From positions 1 through 17,313 of the forward strand of contig JBFGIA010000049.1 in assembly GCA_041577935.1 (NCBI GenBank): a stretch of 17,313 nucleotides of DNA. Reading direction: 5' to 3'. The stretch's first letter is position 1. Each line of letters opens with the position of its first letter. A program made the translations under genes and the position numbers. The notes under the pieces were generated by a model. That model saw only the letters and a program-made list of their open reading frames with translations. It was not told where the DNA came from and searched no databases. This DNA comes from CAMYLR01 sp041577935. GTDB lineage: Bacteria; Gemmatimonadota; Gemmatimonadetes; JACCXV01; JAHWKZ01. This document shows positions 5,584 to 11,830 of this stretch, in pieces.

Positions 5584-8232
5584 TTGGGCGAAGACCGCAT
5601 CCTGTGGTTCAACGAGATCGATGCCAGCGACCGATCCGCGGTTGGCGGCAAAGCGGCATCGCTGGGCGAGATGTATCAGGCGCTAGACGAGAGCGGCGTC
5701 CGAGTTCCCAACGGATTCGCCACCACGGCCGCGACATTCCACGAGTTCCTCGCGTGCACCGTACCTGATGAGGCCTGGGCGTCAGCGGTCGCCGACGACG
5801 TCACTGCCGACCTCGCGCGACAAGCGAAGCGACAACTGAACCTGTCGGACTCGTTGCGAGACTTGCTCGGCGAGACCCCACCAGCGGACCAACTCGAGCT
5901 CCATAACCGAGCCCAGCTGGCTCGAGCGCTGGTACGCGCAACGCCGGTCCCGGAGACGATTACCAGTCGAATCGAACAAGGCTATCAGCAACTCTGCGAC
6001 GAGTACGGCGCCGACGTCGATCTCGCGGTGCGGTCGTCCTCGACCAATGAGGACTCGGTCGTCGCTTCCTTCGCCGGCCAATACGAGTCGTACCTCAACG
6101 TCCGGGGCTTTACCAACCTCGTGGAAGCCTGGCGGAAATGTGTCGCTAGCGCCTTTACCGAGCGCGCGATCGGCTACCAGTTGTCGCGCAATATCGATCC
6201 GCTCTCTGGCACCGTCTCGGTAGTGGTGATGAAGATGGTGCGCTCTGACATTGCCACCTCCGGCGTCATGTTCACGCTCGATCCGGACTCGGGCAATCGC
6301 AACGTGATTCACATCAGCTCATCGTACGGGCTGGGCGAGCTGGTGGTGCAGGGGAGCGTGTCGCCGGATGCAGTTCTCATCTGGAAGGAGGGGCTGCGAC
6401 GGGGGCGCAACCCGGTCGTGCACCGGTTTCTTGGAGCCAAGGATTGCAAGCTCGTCTACTCGATGCAGGGCGGCACGGCGACCGAAAGCGTGGACGTGGA
6501 GGCGAGTCGTAGGCGCCAGTGGTCGCTGACGCGTGACGAGGCCGTCGCGTTGGCTCGGATGGGGCTCACGATCGAAGAGCACTACGGCCAGCCGATGGAC
6601 ATCGAGTGGGCCAAGGATGGCTACAGCGGCGAGTTCTTCATCGTACAGGCACGGCCCGAGACCGTTCACGCGTCCAACGATGGTGGCGCCGTTCTCGAGA
6701 CCTACCAGATGGAGCCGGGGCTGATCGGCGAACTCAAACGCGAGGGCAAGCTGTTGCTCCAAGGCCACGCCGTTGGTTCGCGAGTCGGGGCCGGCAAGGT
6801 CCGCGTCTATCACGACTACAACGATGTGATCGTCCGAAAGCGCGCGCTTCGAAACCTGATCATGGCCGGGCGCGAGCTCAAAGACATCCCAATCGAAGAA
6901 CACGTGTTCGATCCCGGCGACGTGCTTGTTACGACGCTCACGACACCGGACTGGGAGCCGATGATGCGGGAGGCGTCGCTGATCATCACCGAGAAGGGCG
7001 GTCGCACGTCACACGCAGCGATCGTGGCGCGAGAATTCGGCATCCCGGCGATCGTCGGGTGCAAGGACGCGACCCGCGTGTTGGAACCGCTCTCCGAAGT
7101 GACCGGGACGTGCACGGATGGTCAGACCGGTCATGTCTTTGCCGGGATCCACCCGTTCACCGTCGATCGCGTCGAGATCGGGGAGCTCGAGCCGACCCGG
7201 ACGAAAATCAAGCTCAACGTGGGCTTTCCGGGAAAGGCACTGCATGACGCGATGCTGCCGAGCGATGGAGTGGGGCTGGCCCGGTTGGAGTTCATCCTCA
7301 CCGCCGAAGTTGGGATCCACCCGCTGGCGCTTTTTTTCTACGACGAGCTGCGCGGCTACAGCATGAGTGGCGAGCTCGATCCGCGACTCGAGCCCTATCG
7401 TGGGCGCATCGAACGCGAGGATCCGCACGAGCTGATGACACTGATTGGGGCGATCGAGCGGCGGACGCCGGCGTACGCGGATCGGCGCCAGTTCTTCGTC
7501 GATCAGCTTAAGTACGGAATCGCTTTGATCTGTGCCGCTTTCTATCCGCGTCCGGTGCTGGTACGACTCTCGGATCTGAAATCAAACGAGTACCGCGAGC
7601 TACTCGGCGGGCGGCTCTTTGAACCCGAAGAGGAGAACCCCATGATCGCGTGGCGGGGTGCGGCCCGCTACATCGATCCGCGGTTCGTGCCGGCGTTCGA
7701 CATGGAGTGTGATGCGCTGCGGTTCGTACGCCAACAGATGGGGCTCGACAATCTGCAGCTGATGGTGCCGTTCTGCCGTTCGCCCGAGGAGGGGCGCGAG
7801 GTCGTGCGATTTCTGGACGATCGCGGTCTGTCGCCGAATGCTGGGGTGCCGTTGTTTCTCATGGTGGAGCTGCCATCCAACGTCACCCTGGCTGATCGCT
7901 TCATCGAGGCGATGTCACTAACCGGTGGGTCGATCGGGTCGAACGACCTGGTGCAGACGGTATATGCGGTTTCGCGGGACGACCTTACGCACTACCCGAA
8001 CGCGGTCGACGCTCGCTCACCGGCGGTCACGGCGATGATTCGACAGGCGGTGCAGACCTTCCGAAACAACGATCTCGAGATCGGGATTTGCGGTCAAGCC
8101 CCGTCGGATTACCCGGACGAGTACCCACAGTTTCTCGTCGACTGCGGGATCACGTCGATCTCGGTGACGCCAGACACACTGATTCAGGTGCGGATGGCGG
8201 TCGCTGCGGCCGAGCGCGAGGCGGCACCCTGA
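5584..8232 (+). CDS. ppsA: Phosphoenolpyruvate synthase (pyruvate, water dikinase)
   Basis: The enzyme converts pyruvate, ATP and water to PEP, AMP and phosphate, the entry step of gluconeogenesis from pyruvate. All three domains are visible in the 882 residues. The N-terminal ATP-binding domain has VGGKAASLGEM at 20-30 and AVRSSSTNEDSVVASFAGQYESYLNV. The phosphohistidine domain has GGRTSHAAIVAREFG with His477. The C-terminal PEP/pyruvate barrel has GVGLARLEFIL, SIGSNDLVQTVYAVSRDD and GICGQAPSD with Cys836 as the likely acid. The protein is longer than E. coli PpsA (792 residues), and the SIGSNDL segment continues as VQTVYAVSRDD instead of the common TQLTLGVDRDS. The start is TTG 5584, based on the GAGGTG site and homology onset; the frame is open back to GTG 5491 but that extension is Arg-rich and unlikely. 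It is a single-gene unit. Confidence 0.93.
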   Translation: MGEDRILWFNEIDASDRSAVGGKAASLGEMYQALDESGVRVPNGFATTAATFHEFLACTVPDEAWASAVADDVTADLARQAKRQLNLSDSLRDLLGETPPADQLELHNRAQLARALVRATPVPETITSRIEQGYQQLCDEYGADVDLAVRSSSTNEDSVVASFAGQYESYLNVRGFTNLVEAWRKCVASAFTERAIGYQLSRNIDPLSGTVSVVVMKMVRSDIATSGVMFTLDPDSGNRNVIHISSSYGLGELVVQGSVSPDAVLIWKEGLRRGRNPVVHRFLGAKDCKLVYSMQGGTATESVDVEASRRRQWSLTRDEAVALARMGLTIEEHYGQPMDIEWAKDGYSGEFFIVQARPETVHASNDGGAVLETYQMEPGLIGELKREGKLLLQGHAVGSRVGAGKVRVYHDYNDVIVRKRALRNLIMAGRELKDIPIEEHVFDPGDVLVTTLTTPDWEPMMREASLIITEKGGRTSHAAIVAREFGIPAIVGCKDATRVLEPLSEVTGTCTDGQTGHVFAGIHPFTVDRVEIGELEPTRTKIKLNVGFPGKALHDAMLPSDGVGLARLEFILTAEVGIHPLALFFYDELRGYSMSGELDPRLEPYRGRIEREDPHELMTLIGAIERRTPAYADRRQFFVDQLKYGIALICAAFYPRPVLVRLSDLKSNEYRELLGGRLFEPEEENPMIAWRGAARYIDPRFVPAFDMECDALRFVRQQMGLDNLQLMVPFCRSPEEGREVVRFLDDRGLSPNAGVPLFLMVELPSNVTLADRFIEAMSLTGGSIGSNDLVQTVYAVSRDDLTHYPNAVDARSPAVTAMIRQAVQTFRNNDLEIGICGQAPSDYPDEYPQFLVDCGITSISVTPDTLIQVRMAVAAAEREAAP

Positions 8233-8243
8233 TCGACCGATCT

Positions 8244-8262
8244 CGCGGTTAGCTCAACCGCG
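8244..8262. other. Perfect hairpin at the 3' end of ppsA
   Basis: CGCGGTT (8244-8250) pairs perfectly with AACCGCG (8256-8262) over a 5-base loop. No T tract follows on either strand, so it is not a standard intrinsic terminator; it could protect the ppsA 3' end or work with Rho. It overlaps the stop codon of the minus-strand amidohydrolase remnant. Confidence 0.5.
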
Positions 8263-8356
8263 GGGCCGCTCGAAGACCACCCGACCATCAACGACAGTTA
8301 GCATGACTCGGATATCCTTGAGATCGAGTGGATTCACCTCGAACGGTTTCGTTCGT
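8254..8356 (-). pseudogene. C-terminal remnant of an amidohydrolase
   Basis: On the minus strand this stretch encodes about 33 residues ending in LDLKDIRVMLTVVDGRVVFE and a TGA. That string matches the usual last strands of metal-dependent amidohydrolases (Amidohydro_3/YtcJ type), where the barrel ends and a DIRV-x-x-TVVDGRVV-like segment closes the composite beta domain. No catalytic domain is present: immediately upstream on the same strand lies the complete soxR gene, and the open frame continues only as a shadow of soxR. It therefore looks like the tail left after the rest of the gene was replaced. The family assignment is from memory of the motif and has not been searched. Confidence 0.55.
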
Positions 8357-8803
8357 CTATCCCGCGCGGTCCCCGAGCCAGTAGCGTGGACCGGCGCCCA
8401 AACGGGCTGCCCGATCGGCGGGATTGGCGAGCTTGCACCGCTCGAGCGAGAGACATCCACACCCGATGCATTCCGTGAGGCTATTCCTGAGGCGCTCGAG
8501 CTCAGCTATGCGGTCGTCGATCCGCGACGTCCAGGTTCGCGTGAGGCGCGTCCAATCGCGACGCGTCGGCGCGCGGTCGGGAGGCAGCTTCGCCAGCTCC
8601 TGCCCGATCTCATCGAGCGTCAGCCCGATTCGCTGCGCAAAAACGATGAACGCAATCCGACGCTGCACCGACGGCAGATAGCGCCGGTGGCCAGAACCGG
8701 CCCGCTCGGATCGGATAAGGCCTCGCTCCTCGTAGTAGCGCAGCGCCGACGACGCCACGCCGGTGCGGCGGGCGACCTGACCGATCGTAATCATCTGAGC
8801 CAT
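8357..8803 (-). CDS. soxR: SoxR, redox-sensing MerR-family regulator
   Basis: The 148-residue protein has an N-terminal MerR winged helix-turn-helix (MITIGQVARRTGVASSALRYYEERGLI), a long dimerisation helix, and the [2Fe-2S] motif CIGCGCLSLERC: Cys112, Cys115, Cys117 and Cys123 in the exact C-x2-C-x-C-x5-C spacing of SoxR. In known SoxR, oxidation of the cluster by redox-cycling drugs or endogenous redox-active metabolites untwists the target promoter and turns it on. The length is near that of E. coli SoxR (154), so it is complete. ATG 8803 is preferred over an upstream in-frame start because a promoter with TTGAAG (minus, at 8838-8833), a 17-base spacer and TATTCT (8815-8810) puts the RNA start on or next to this ATG. 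It is divergent from the SoxR-box small gene at 8906. Confidence 0.95.
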   Translation of the reverse strand: MAQMITIGQVARRTGVASSALRYYEERGLIRSERAGSGHRRYLPSVQRRIAFIVFAQRIGLTLDEIGQELAKLPPDRAPTRRDWTRLTRTWTSRIDDRIAELERLRNSLTECIGCGCLSLERCKLANPADRAARLGAGPRYWLGDRAG

Positions 8804-8809
8804 GAAACA

Positions 8810-8838
8810 AGAATACCTCAAACAGGGGTTGACTTCAA
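8810..8838 (-). promoter_or_regulatory. Promoter of soxR, overlapping the SoxR box
   Basis: On the minus strand TTGAAG (8838-8833), a spacer of 17 bases and TATTCT (8815-8810) form a reasonable sigma70-type promoter. Its -35 hexamer overlaps the left arm of the SoxR box, so SoxR would also control its own gene. The predicted start falls at about 8803, the A of the ATG, implying leaderless mRNA. Confidence 0.55.
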
Positions 8839-8859
8839 GTTTACTTGAACTTGTATAAT
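8829..8859 (+). promoter_or_regulatory. SoxR-controlled promoter with SoxR box
   Basis: TTGACT (8829-8834) and a perfect TATAAT (8854-8859) are separated by 19 bases, the overlong spacer typical of promoters activated by MerR-family proteins. Centred in the spacer is the palindrome TTCAAGTTTACTTGAA (8834-8849), with 7-bp perfect arms, which is close to the E. coli SoxR box CCTCAAGTTAACTTGAGG. The promoter points right, away from soxR, to the small gene at 8906. Confidence 0.9.
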
Positions 8860-8905
8860 CGGGGCGTTCGCTTCTGAGACGTTCGACTGAAACTGGGAGA
8901 CGATC

Positions 8906-9148
8906 ATGAATACGCCCTACCCCACCACTACCTCGTCCTTACCCAGTCCCCGCGTGGGTTCCGGGATTCAACGGTTGCAACGGGTGGTCGCAACCACGTT
9001 TCGGACTATCGCCACAGGTCTAGACCGCGGCTTGCAGCCATCAAGGCTCGCAAACCTCCGGTTCTCGCCCTTCACACAAGACGATCCGGTCGGGGGGCAG
9101 AGGCGGCAGAAACCAACTCACGACGGCCACGTGCCTCCCCCGTGTTGA
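8906..9148 (+). CDS. Small protein A, SoxR-box-controlled, C-terminal HVPPPC
   Basis: The 80-residue product has a good ribosome site (TGGGAG, six bases before ATG 8906) about 40 bases downstream of the predicted SoxR-activated RNA start. The N-terminal ~20 residues are Ser/Thr/Pro-rich; residues 21-47 look like an Arg-containing amphipathic helix (IQRLQRVVATTFRTIATGL); then come ANLRFSPF at 49-56 and a polar tail ending THDGHVPPPC, whose Cys80 is the only cysteine. The last 32 residues align without gaps to the small protein at 10782-10967 (15 identities), and conserved codons differ synonymously (GCA AAC CTC CGG TTC TCG against GCC AAT CTC CGG TTT TCC), which is strong evidence that both are real genes under protein-level selection. 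No transmembrane segment is obvious. I do not recognise the family. It converges on the CGNR gene with two bases between stops. Confidence 0.8.
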   Translation: MNTPYPTTTSSLPSPRVGSGIQRLQRVVATTFRTIATGLDRGLQPSRLANLRFSPFTQDDPVGGQRRQKPTHDGHVPPPC

Positions 9149-9150
9149 GG

Positions 9151-9780
9151 TCAGACTTTCGCGGGCTCGGCCTTCTTGCGCTCGTAGTACCGTCGGGCCC
9201 GGACCCGATCGCCGCAGGCTTTCTTGCACCAACGGCGGCGCTTGTTCTTGGATGAGTCAACGAACAGCCAGTCGCACTCGCCGCACTTCCGGACCAGAGC
9301 CAATTCAGGCGAGGTCAGGAGATCTGTAGCCGAAGTGATGACACTCGATCGCAATGCGTCGAGCTCGCTAGATGCGGTGTCAGCCCTCCATGTCGGCGCG
9401 GCGGATTCCCAGACCAACTTTCGCCGCTCGAACGCGTGCGCTTGCTGTTCGTTGAGTAGATCGAGATCCGAGGCAGCGGGAGGACGCTTGGCCAGAGCGG
9501 ACAAGAATAAGCGGTAGAGCGTCTCGCGCAGGACGATCATATCGGCGAGGACGCGCGCCGCGCGGTCCGGCTGTTCATTCGAAAACCTCACCAACGCTTC
9601 TTCGGCATCCTTCTCGAGGATCCCGGTCCGCCAACCGAATACCACCAGGTCGCGATAGGTATTGAGCCGCTCGCGCGGCTCGGCGCCACCCCGATTCCCA
9701 GTCGTGTTGGTGAAGTCTAGACACAGGCGCTCGCCCACCAGCGGGAGCGACTCTATCGGGGTGAAGTGCCGGGGTCTCAC
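9151..9780 (-). CDS. CGNR zinc-finger (ABATE-domain) transcriptional regulator
   Basis: The 209-residue protein starts with a short segment typical of the ABATE domain (ESLPLVGERLCLDFTNT) and ends with a treble-clef-like zinc finger: Cys166-x2-Cys169 (CGECDWLFVDSSKNKRRRWC) and Cys185-x3-Cys189, followed by the family signature, here CGDR instead of CGNR, and RARRYYERKK. Members are putative stress-induced, DNA-binding regulators. GTG 9780 is the start; the divergent promoter puts the RNA start only about 3-5 bases before it. Its position back-to-back with the EamA transporter over a shared dyad suggests that it regulates that operon and itself. The Asn-to-Asp change in the signature is a natural variant. 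Confidence 0.88.
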   Translation of the reverse strand: MRPRHFTPIESLPLVGERLCLDFTNTTGNRGGAEPRERLNTYRDLVVFGWRTGILEKDAEEALVRFSNEQPDRAARVLADMIVLRETLYRLFLSALAKRPPAASDLDLLNEQQAHAFERRKLVWESAAPTWRADTASSELDALRSSVITSATDLLTSPELALVRKCGECDWLFVDSSKNKRRRWCKKACGDRVRARRYYERKKAEPAKV

Positions 9781-9782
9781 GG

Positions 9783-9842
9783 TAGCCCAATATTATCACA
9801 TTCAAACACCGCTTGACAAGTGATAACCAGCCGGGCTATTGT
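9783..9842. promoter_or_regulatory. Divergent overlapping promoters with nested inverted repeats
   Basis: Rightward: TTGACA (9813-9818), an 18-base spacer, TATTGT (9837-9842). Leftward: TTGTCA (minus, 9819-9814), a 16-base spacer, GATAAT (9797-9792). The two -35 boxes share five bases. Two nested dyads flank them: TAGCCC (9783-9788) with GGGCTA (9833-9838), and TTATCAC (9793-9799) with GTGATAA (9820-9826). The arrangement suggests a shared operator, most likely for the CGNR protein. Confidence 0.65.
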
Positions 9843-9882
9843 CCTCATGTATGAAAACTATTTTATCCATGAGAATATCCCT

Positions 9883-10785
9883 GTGACCGAGATCGCTCGC
9901 AGGGCCGGGCCGCGCTTAGCACCGTCATCGAGCTTGACCGCGGTATCCGAGGCGATGCCACCGCAGGCGTGGTTCGGTGTCAGCGCCGTGTTTCACTATC
10001 TCGGGCCATCCTTCGCGGTCCTGCTGTTTCCCGCCGTCGGTGTTCTCGGCGTCGCTTGGCTCCGGATCGCGTCTGCGGCCGCCATCTTCGCTCCCTGGAC
10101 CCGGCCCTGGCGTACGCTGGCGCAAGCTGACCGCCAGACGCGTTTGCTCCTGGTCGCTCTGGGCGGATGCCTGGCGATCATGAACTGCTCGTTCTACCTG
10201 GCGCTCGATCGCCTCCCGATCAGCATGGTCGCGGCGATCGAGTTCGTCGGGACGATCGGCGTAGCGGTCTATGGCCTTCGCTCCGGTCGCAACTTCGCCG
10301 CTCTCGCGATGACCGTTGTGGGCGTTTTCGTTCTGATCAACGTGACGTGGTCGAGCGATCCACTGGGCCTCCTTTGGGCGTTTCTCAACGCGGCCCTGTT
10401 TGTCGGATACATCGTTCTCGGCCATCGAATCTCGCGAACCGGGGCCGGCGGTGGGGTCGAGCGTCTGGGCGCGGCGATGGCGATCGCGTTCGTCTTCGTG
10501 ATGCCGATCGGGATCCTCGAAGCGGTACGCGCGTTCGGTGCGGCAAAGCTCCTGTTGGCGGGGATCGGTGTGGGCGTTTGCTCGTCGGTCATTCCCTACG
10601 TCTGTGATCAGCTCGCCATGTCGCGGCTGCCGCGGTCGAGCTTCGCGCTCCTGCTCGCTCTTTTGCCGGCGGTCGCTACGATCGTCGGCGCGATCGTCCT
10701 GTCACAGATCCCCACTGCGCGGGATGTCCTTGGCGTCGCGTTGGTGATGGCAGGGGTCGCCCTTCATCAACCACAGAGAACGTGA
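9883..10785 (+). CDS. EamA-family (DMT superfamily) transporter
   Basis: The 300-residue hydrophobic protein has about ten transmembrane segments in two EamA halves, for example LLVALGGCLAIMNCSFYLAL, FAALAMTVVGVFVLINVTW, LLWAFLNAALFVGYIVLGH, FALLLALLPAVATIVGAIVL and LGVALVMAGVAL. Residues such as FYLALDRLPISMVAAIEFVGTI and VIPYVCDQLAMSRLPRSSFALLLALLP resemble RhtA-like exporters of amino acids and related metabolites. The substrate is unknown. Several starts are possible: ATG 9847 would precede the predicted RNA start, GTG 9883 fits the promoter and has a GAGAA about seven bases upstream, and ATG 9955 starts closest to the first membrane segment. The stop TGA overlaps the GTG start of the next small gene (GTGA), implying coupled translation. 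Confidence 0.88.
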   Translation: MTEIARRAGPRLAPSSSLTAVSEAMPPQAWFGVSAVFHYLGPSFAVLLFPAVGVLGVAWLRIASAAAIFAPWTRPWRTLAQADRQTRLLLVALGGCLAIMNCSFYLALDRLPISMVAAIEFVGTIGVAVYGLRSGRNFAALAMTVVGVFVLINVTWSSDPLGLLWAFLNAALFVGYIVLGHRISRTGAGGGVERLGAAMAIAFVFVMPIGILEAVRAFGAAKLLLAGIGVGVCSSVIPYVCDQLAMSRLPRSSFALLLALLPAVATIVGAIVLSQIPTARDVLGVALVMAGVALHQPQRT

Positions 10786-10967
10786 AGCGCTTCCTCCGTC
10801 ACTTGGGTCGCATCGCCGGAGCCGCCATTCGATCTCTCACCGAGCATCGAGGAGCCGCGAAGAACATCGCCAATCTCCGGTTTTCCGTATTTGGATTTGA
10901 CCACCTAGCAAAGCCCCAAAGCACTCATCGGGCCCGCAACGATGAGCACCTGCCTCCGCCCTGCTGA
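10782..10967 (+). CDS. Small protein B, coupled to the EamA gene, C-terminal HLPPPC
   Basis: The 61-residue product begins at GTG 10782, which shares four bases with the stop of the EamA gene. The N-terminal ~25 residues form a basic amphipathic helix (MKRFLRHLGRIAGAAIRSLT); ANLRFSVF follows at 30-37, then a His/Arg-rich tail ending NDEHLPPPC with Cys61 as the only cysteine. It is the paralogue of the SoxR-box small protein at 8906-9148: 15 of the last 32 residues are identical, with no gap, and the matching codons differ mostly at third positions. The gene neighbour suggests a substrate, partner or regulator of the transporter, but that is inference. I do not recognise the family; annotation pipelines could easily miss it because it is short and starts with GTG. 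Confidence 0.78.
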   Translation: MKRFLRHLGRIAGAAIRSLTEHRGAAKNIANLRFSVFGFDHLAKPQSTHRARNDEHLPPPC

Positions 10968-11005
10968 ATTGCAGCTGGACTTTCGCCTGGCGCCCGAAAA
11001 AAGCG

Positions 11006-11584
11006 CTAGCAGCCGCAGCCGGTCTTCGCCCGCTCGCTCTGCCTCGCCGCGCGGTGGTAGAGCACGCGCCAAGCCACGAGGCCGGCAACCAGCGCGACAG
11101 CACCGATCAAGCGCGGGTCGTCGAGGCCCGCCACAAAGTCGGCGAGCGCCGCGGCGCCCCCCGCCGCCATGACGATCGGCAGCGCGCAGAGAAGGGATAC
11201 GGAAACCGCGACGCCCACGACGCCCGCGATGGCGGCCAGCCGCCCGCGCGGGGGCTGCTCGGCCCGCGGAGTCGTGTTCGAACTCAAGCTCGGTGTCGGA
11301 TTTATGCCGATCACTTCGAGCCGGAGGGCGCTGCCCCCCCGCACGCGGCGCAACTCCCATCCGAGGGCGGGGCAACAGCCGCGCTCGAACGTCACGAGCT
11401 CCTCGAGCTGGCGCTCCAGCTCCGGCTCCCGGACGAACTCCCAGGCACGCCCGTCGGGAAGGCCCTCGGTAAACGTGGCGCGAGGAAGGAGGTCCCGGCG
11501 GAAGCGGGTGACGCGCGATTCGCGCTCCGCTTCGGTGAGGTTGCACACCTCGGCCAGCGTGAGGGTCGGTTTGTCGGTCGTCAT
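11006..11584 (-). CDS. Cysteine-containing soluble domain fused to a two-helix membrane domain (metal-transport-like)
   Basis: The 192-residue protein starts at ATG 11584 after AAGGAG and overlaps the upstream gene by four bases (ATGA). Residues 1-95 form a soluble domain with WEFVREPELERQLEELVTFERGCCPALGWELRR, including a vicinal Cys70-Cys71; I have seen ER-x-CCPxxxFEL segments in small proteins of mercury-type operons. Residues ~115-178 contain two membrane helices (AAIAGVVGVAVSVSLLCALPIVMAAGG, with Cys133, and LIGAVALVAGLVAWRVLY), a layout like MerF/MerC-type metal transporters. The tail ends TGCGC (Cys190, Cys192). The vicinal, membrane and C-terminal cysteines could relay a thiophilic metal inward or outward. 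Mercury is a guess; no merA is in the window. It is the last gene of a MerR-controlled operon. Confidence 0.7.
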   Translation of the reverse strand: MTTDKPTLTLAEVCNLTEAERESRVTRFRRDLLPRATFTEGLPDGRAWEFVREPELERQLEELVTFERGCCPALGWELRRVRGGSALRLEVIGINPTPSLSSNTTPRAEQPPRGRLAAIAGVVGVAVSVSLLCALPIVMAAGGAAALADFVAGLDDPRLIGAVALVAGLVAWRVLYHRAARQSERAKTGCGC

Positions 11585-11790
11585 GTGGGTCTCCTTGCGG
11601 CACGCCGGGCAGCCACCCCCGCCCAGACGGTCTCGATCAAGGCAAAGGGCCACGAGCCGATCAGCGCCGCATAGGAGGCAGCGGCCAGGCAGGAGGCGGC
11701 GAAGAGCCAGCGGAAGGCCAGGCCGCGCTCCTCCAGCGCGTAGCTGAGCGCCATCAGGCTGACCGCCGTAGTGCCGTACAGCTCGATCAT
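11581..11790 (-). CDS. Small two-helix membrane protein, first gene of the MerR operon
   Basis: The 69-residue protein has two hydrophobic segments (TAVSLMALSYALEERGLAFRWLFAASCLAAASYAAL and WPFALIETVWAGVAA) and a basic tail RRAARRPT, which suggests a small inner-membrane protein. ATG 11790 has no ribosome site, but the predicted RNA start of the operator-promoter at 11796-11826 falls on or next to this ATG, so translation may be leaderless. The stop TGA overlaps the ATG of the next gene. Proteins starting MIELYG with two helices recur in many genomes without known function. The operator suggests a role in metal or redox stress. Confidence 0.72.
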   Translation of the reverse strand: MIELYGTTAVSLMALSYALEERGLAFRWLFAASCLAAASYAALIGSWPFALIETVWAGVAARRAARRPT

Positions 11791-11795
11791 GACCG

Positions 11796-11826
11796 AGTGT
11801 ACGGCTTGAAGTGCACTTTAAGTCAA
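11796..11826 (-). promoter_or_regulatory. MerR-type operator-promoter with 19-bp spacer
   Basis: On the minus strand TTGACT (11826-11821) and TACACT (11801-11796) are 19 bases apart, the spacing MerR-family activators need. The spacer holds a dyad around the perfect palindrome AAGTGCACTT, extended to CTTGAAGTGCACTTTAAG with one mismatched pair. It lies directly downstream of the merR-type gene and drives the two membrane-protein genes on the same strand. Confidence 0.8.
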
Positions 11827-11830
11827 GGGC

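Noticed and set aside
8244..8262. GGTTAGCTCAACCG resembles the D-arm of a tRNA
   Set aside because: No acceptor, anticodon or T arm can be built around it; it is explained as a simple perfect hairpin.
10905..11674. Arg/Ala/Pro-rich frames on both strands over the 192-aa protein gene
   Set aside because: These are shadows; the minus frame from 11584 has a ribosome site, a stop-start overlap with its neighbour, membrane helices and placed cysteines.
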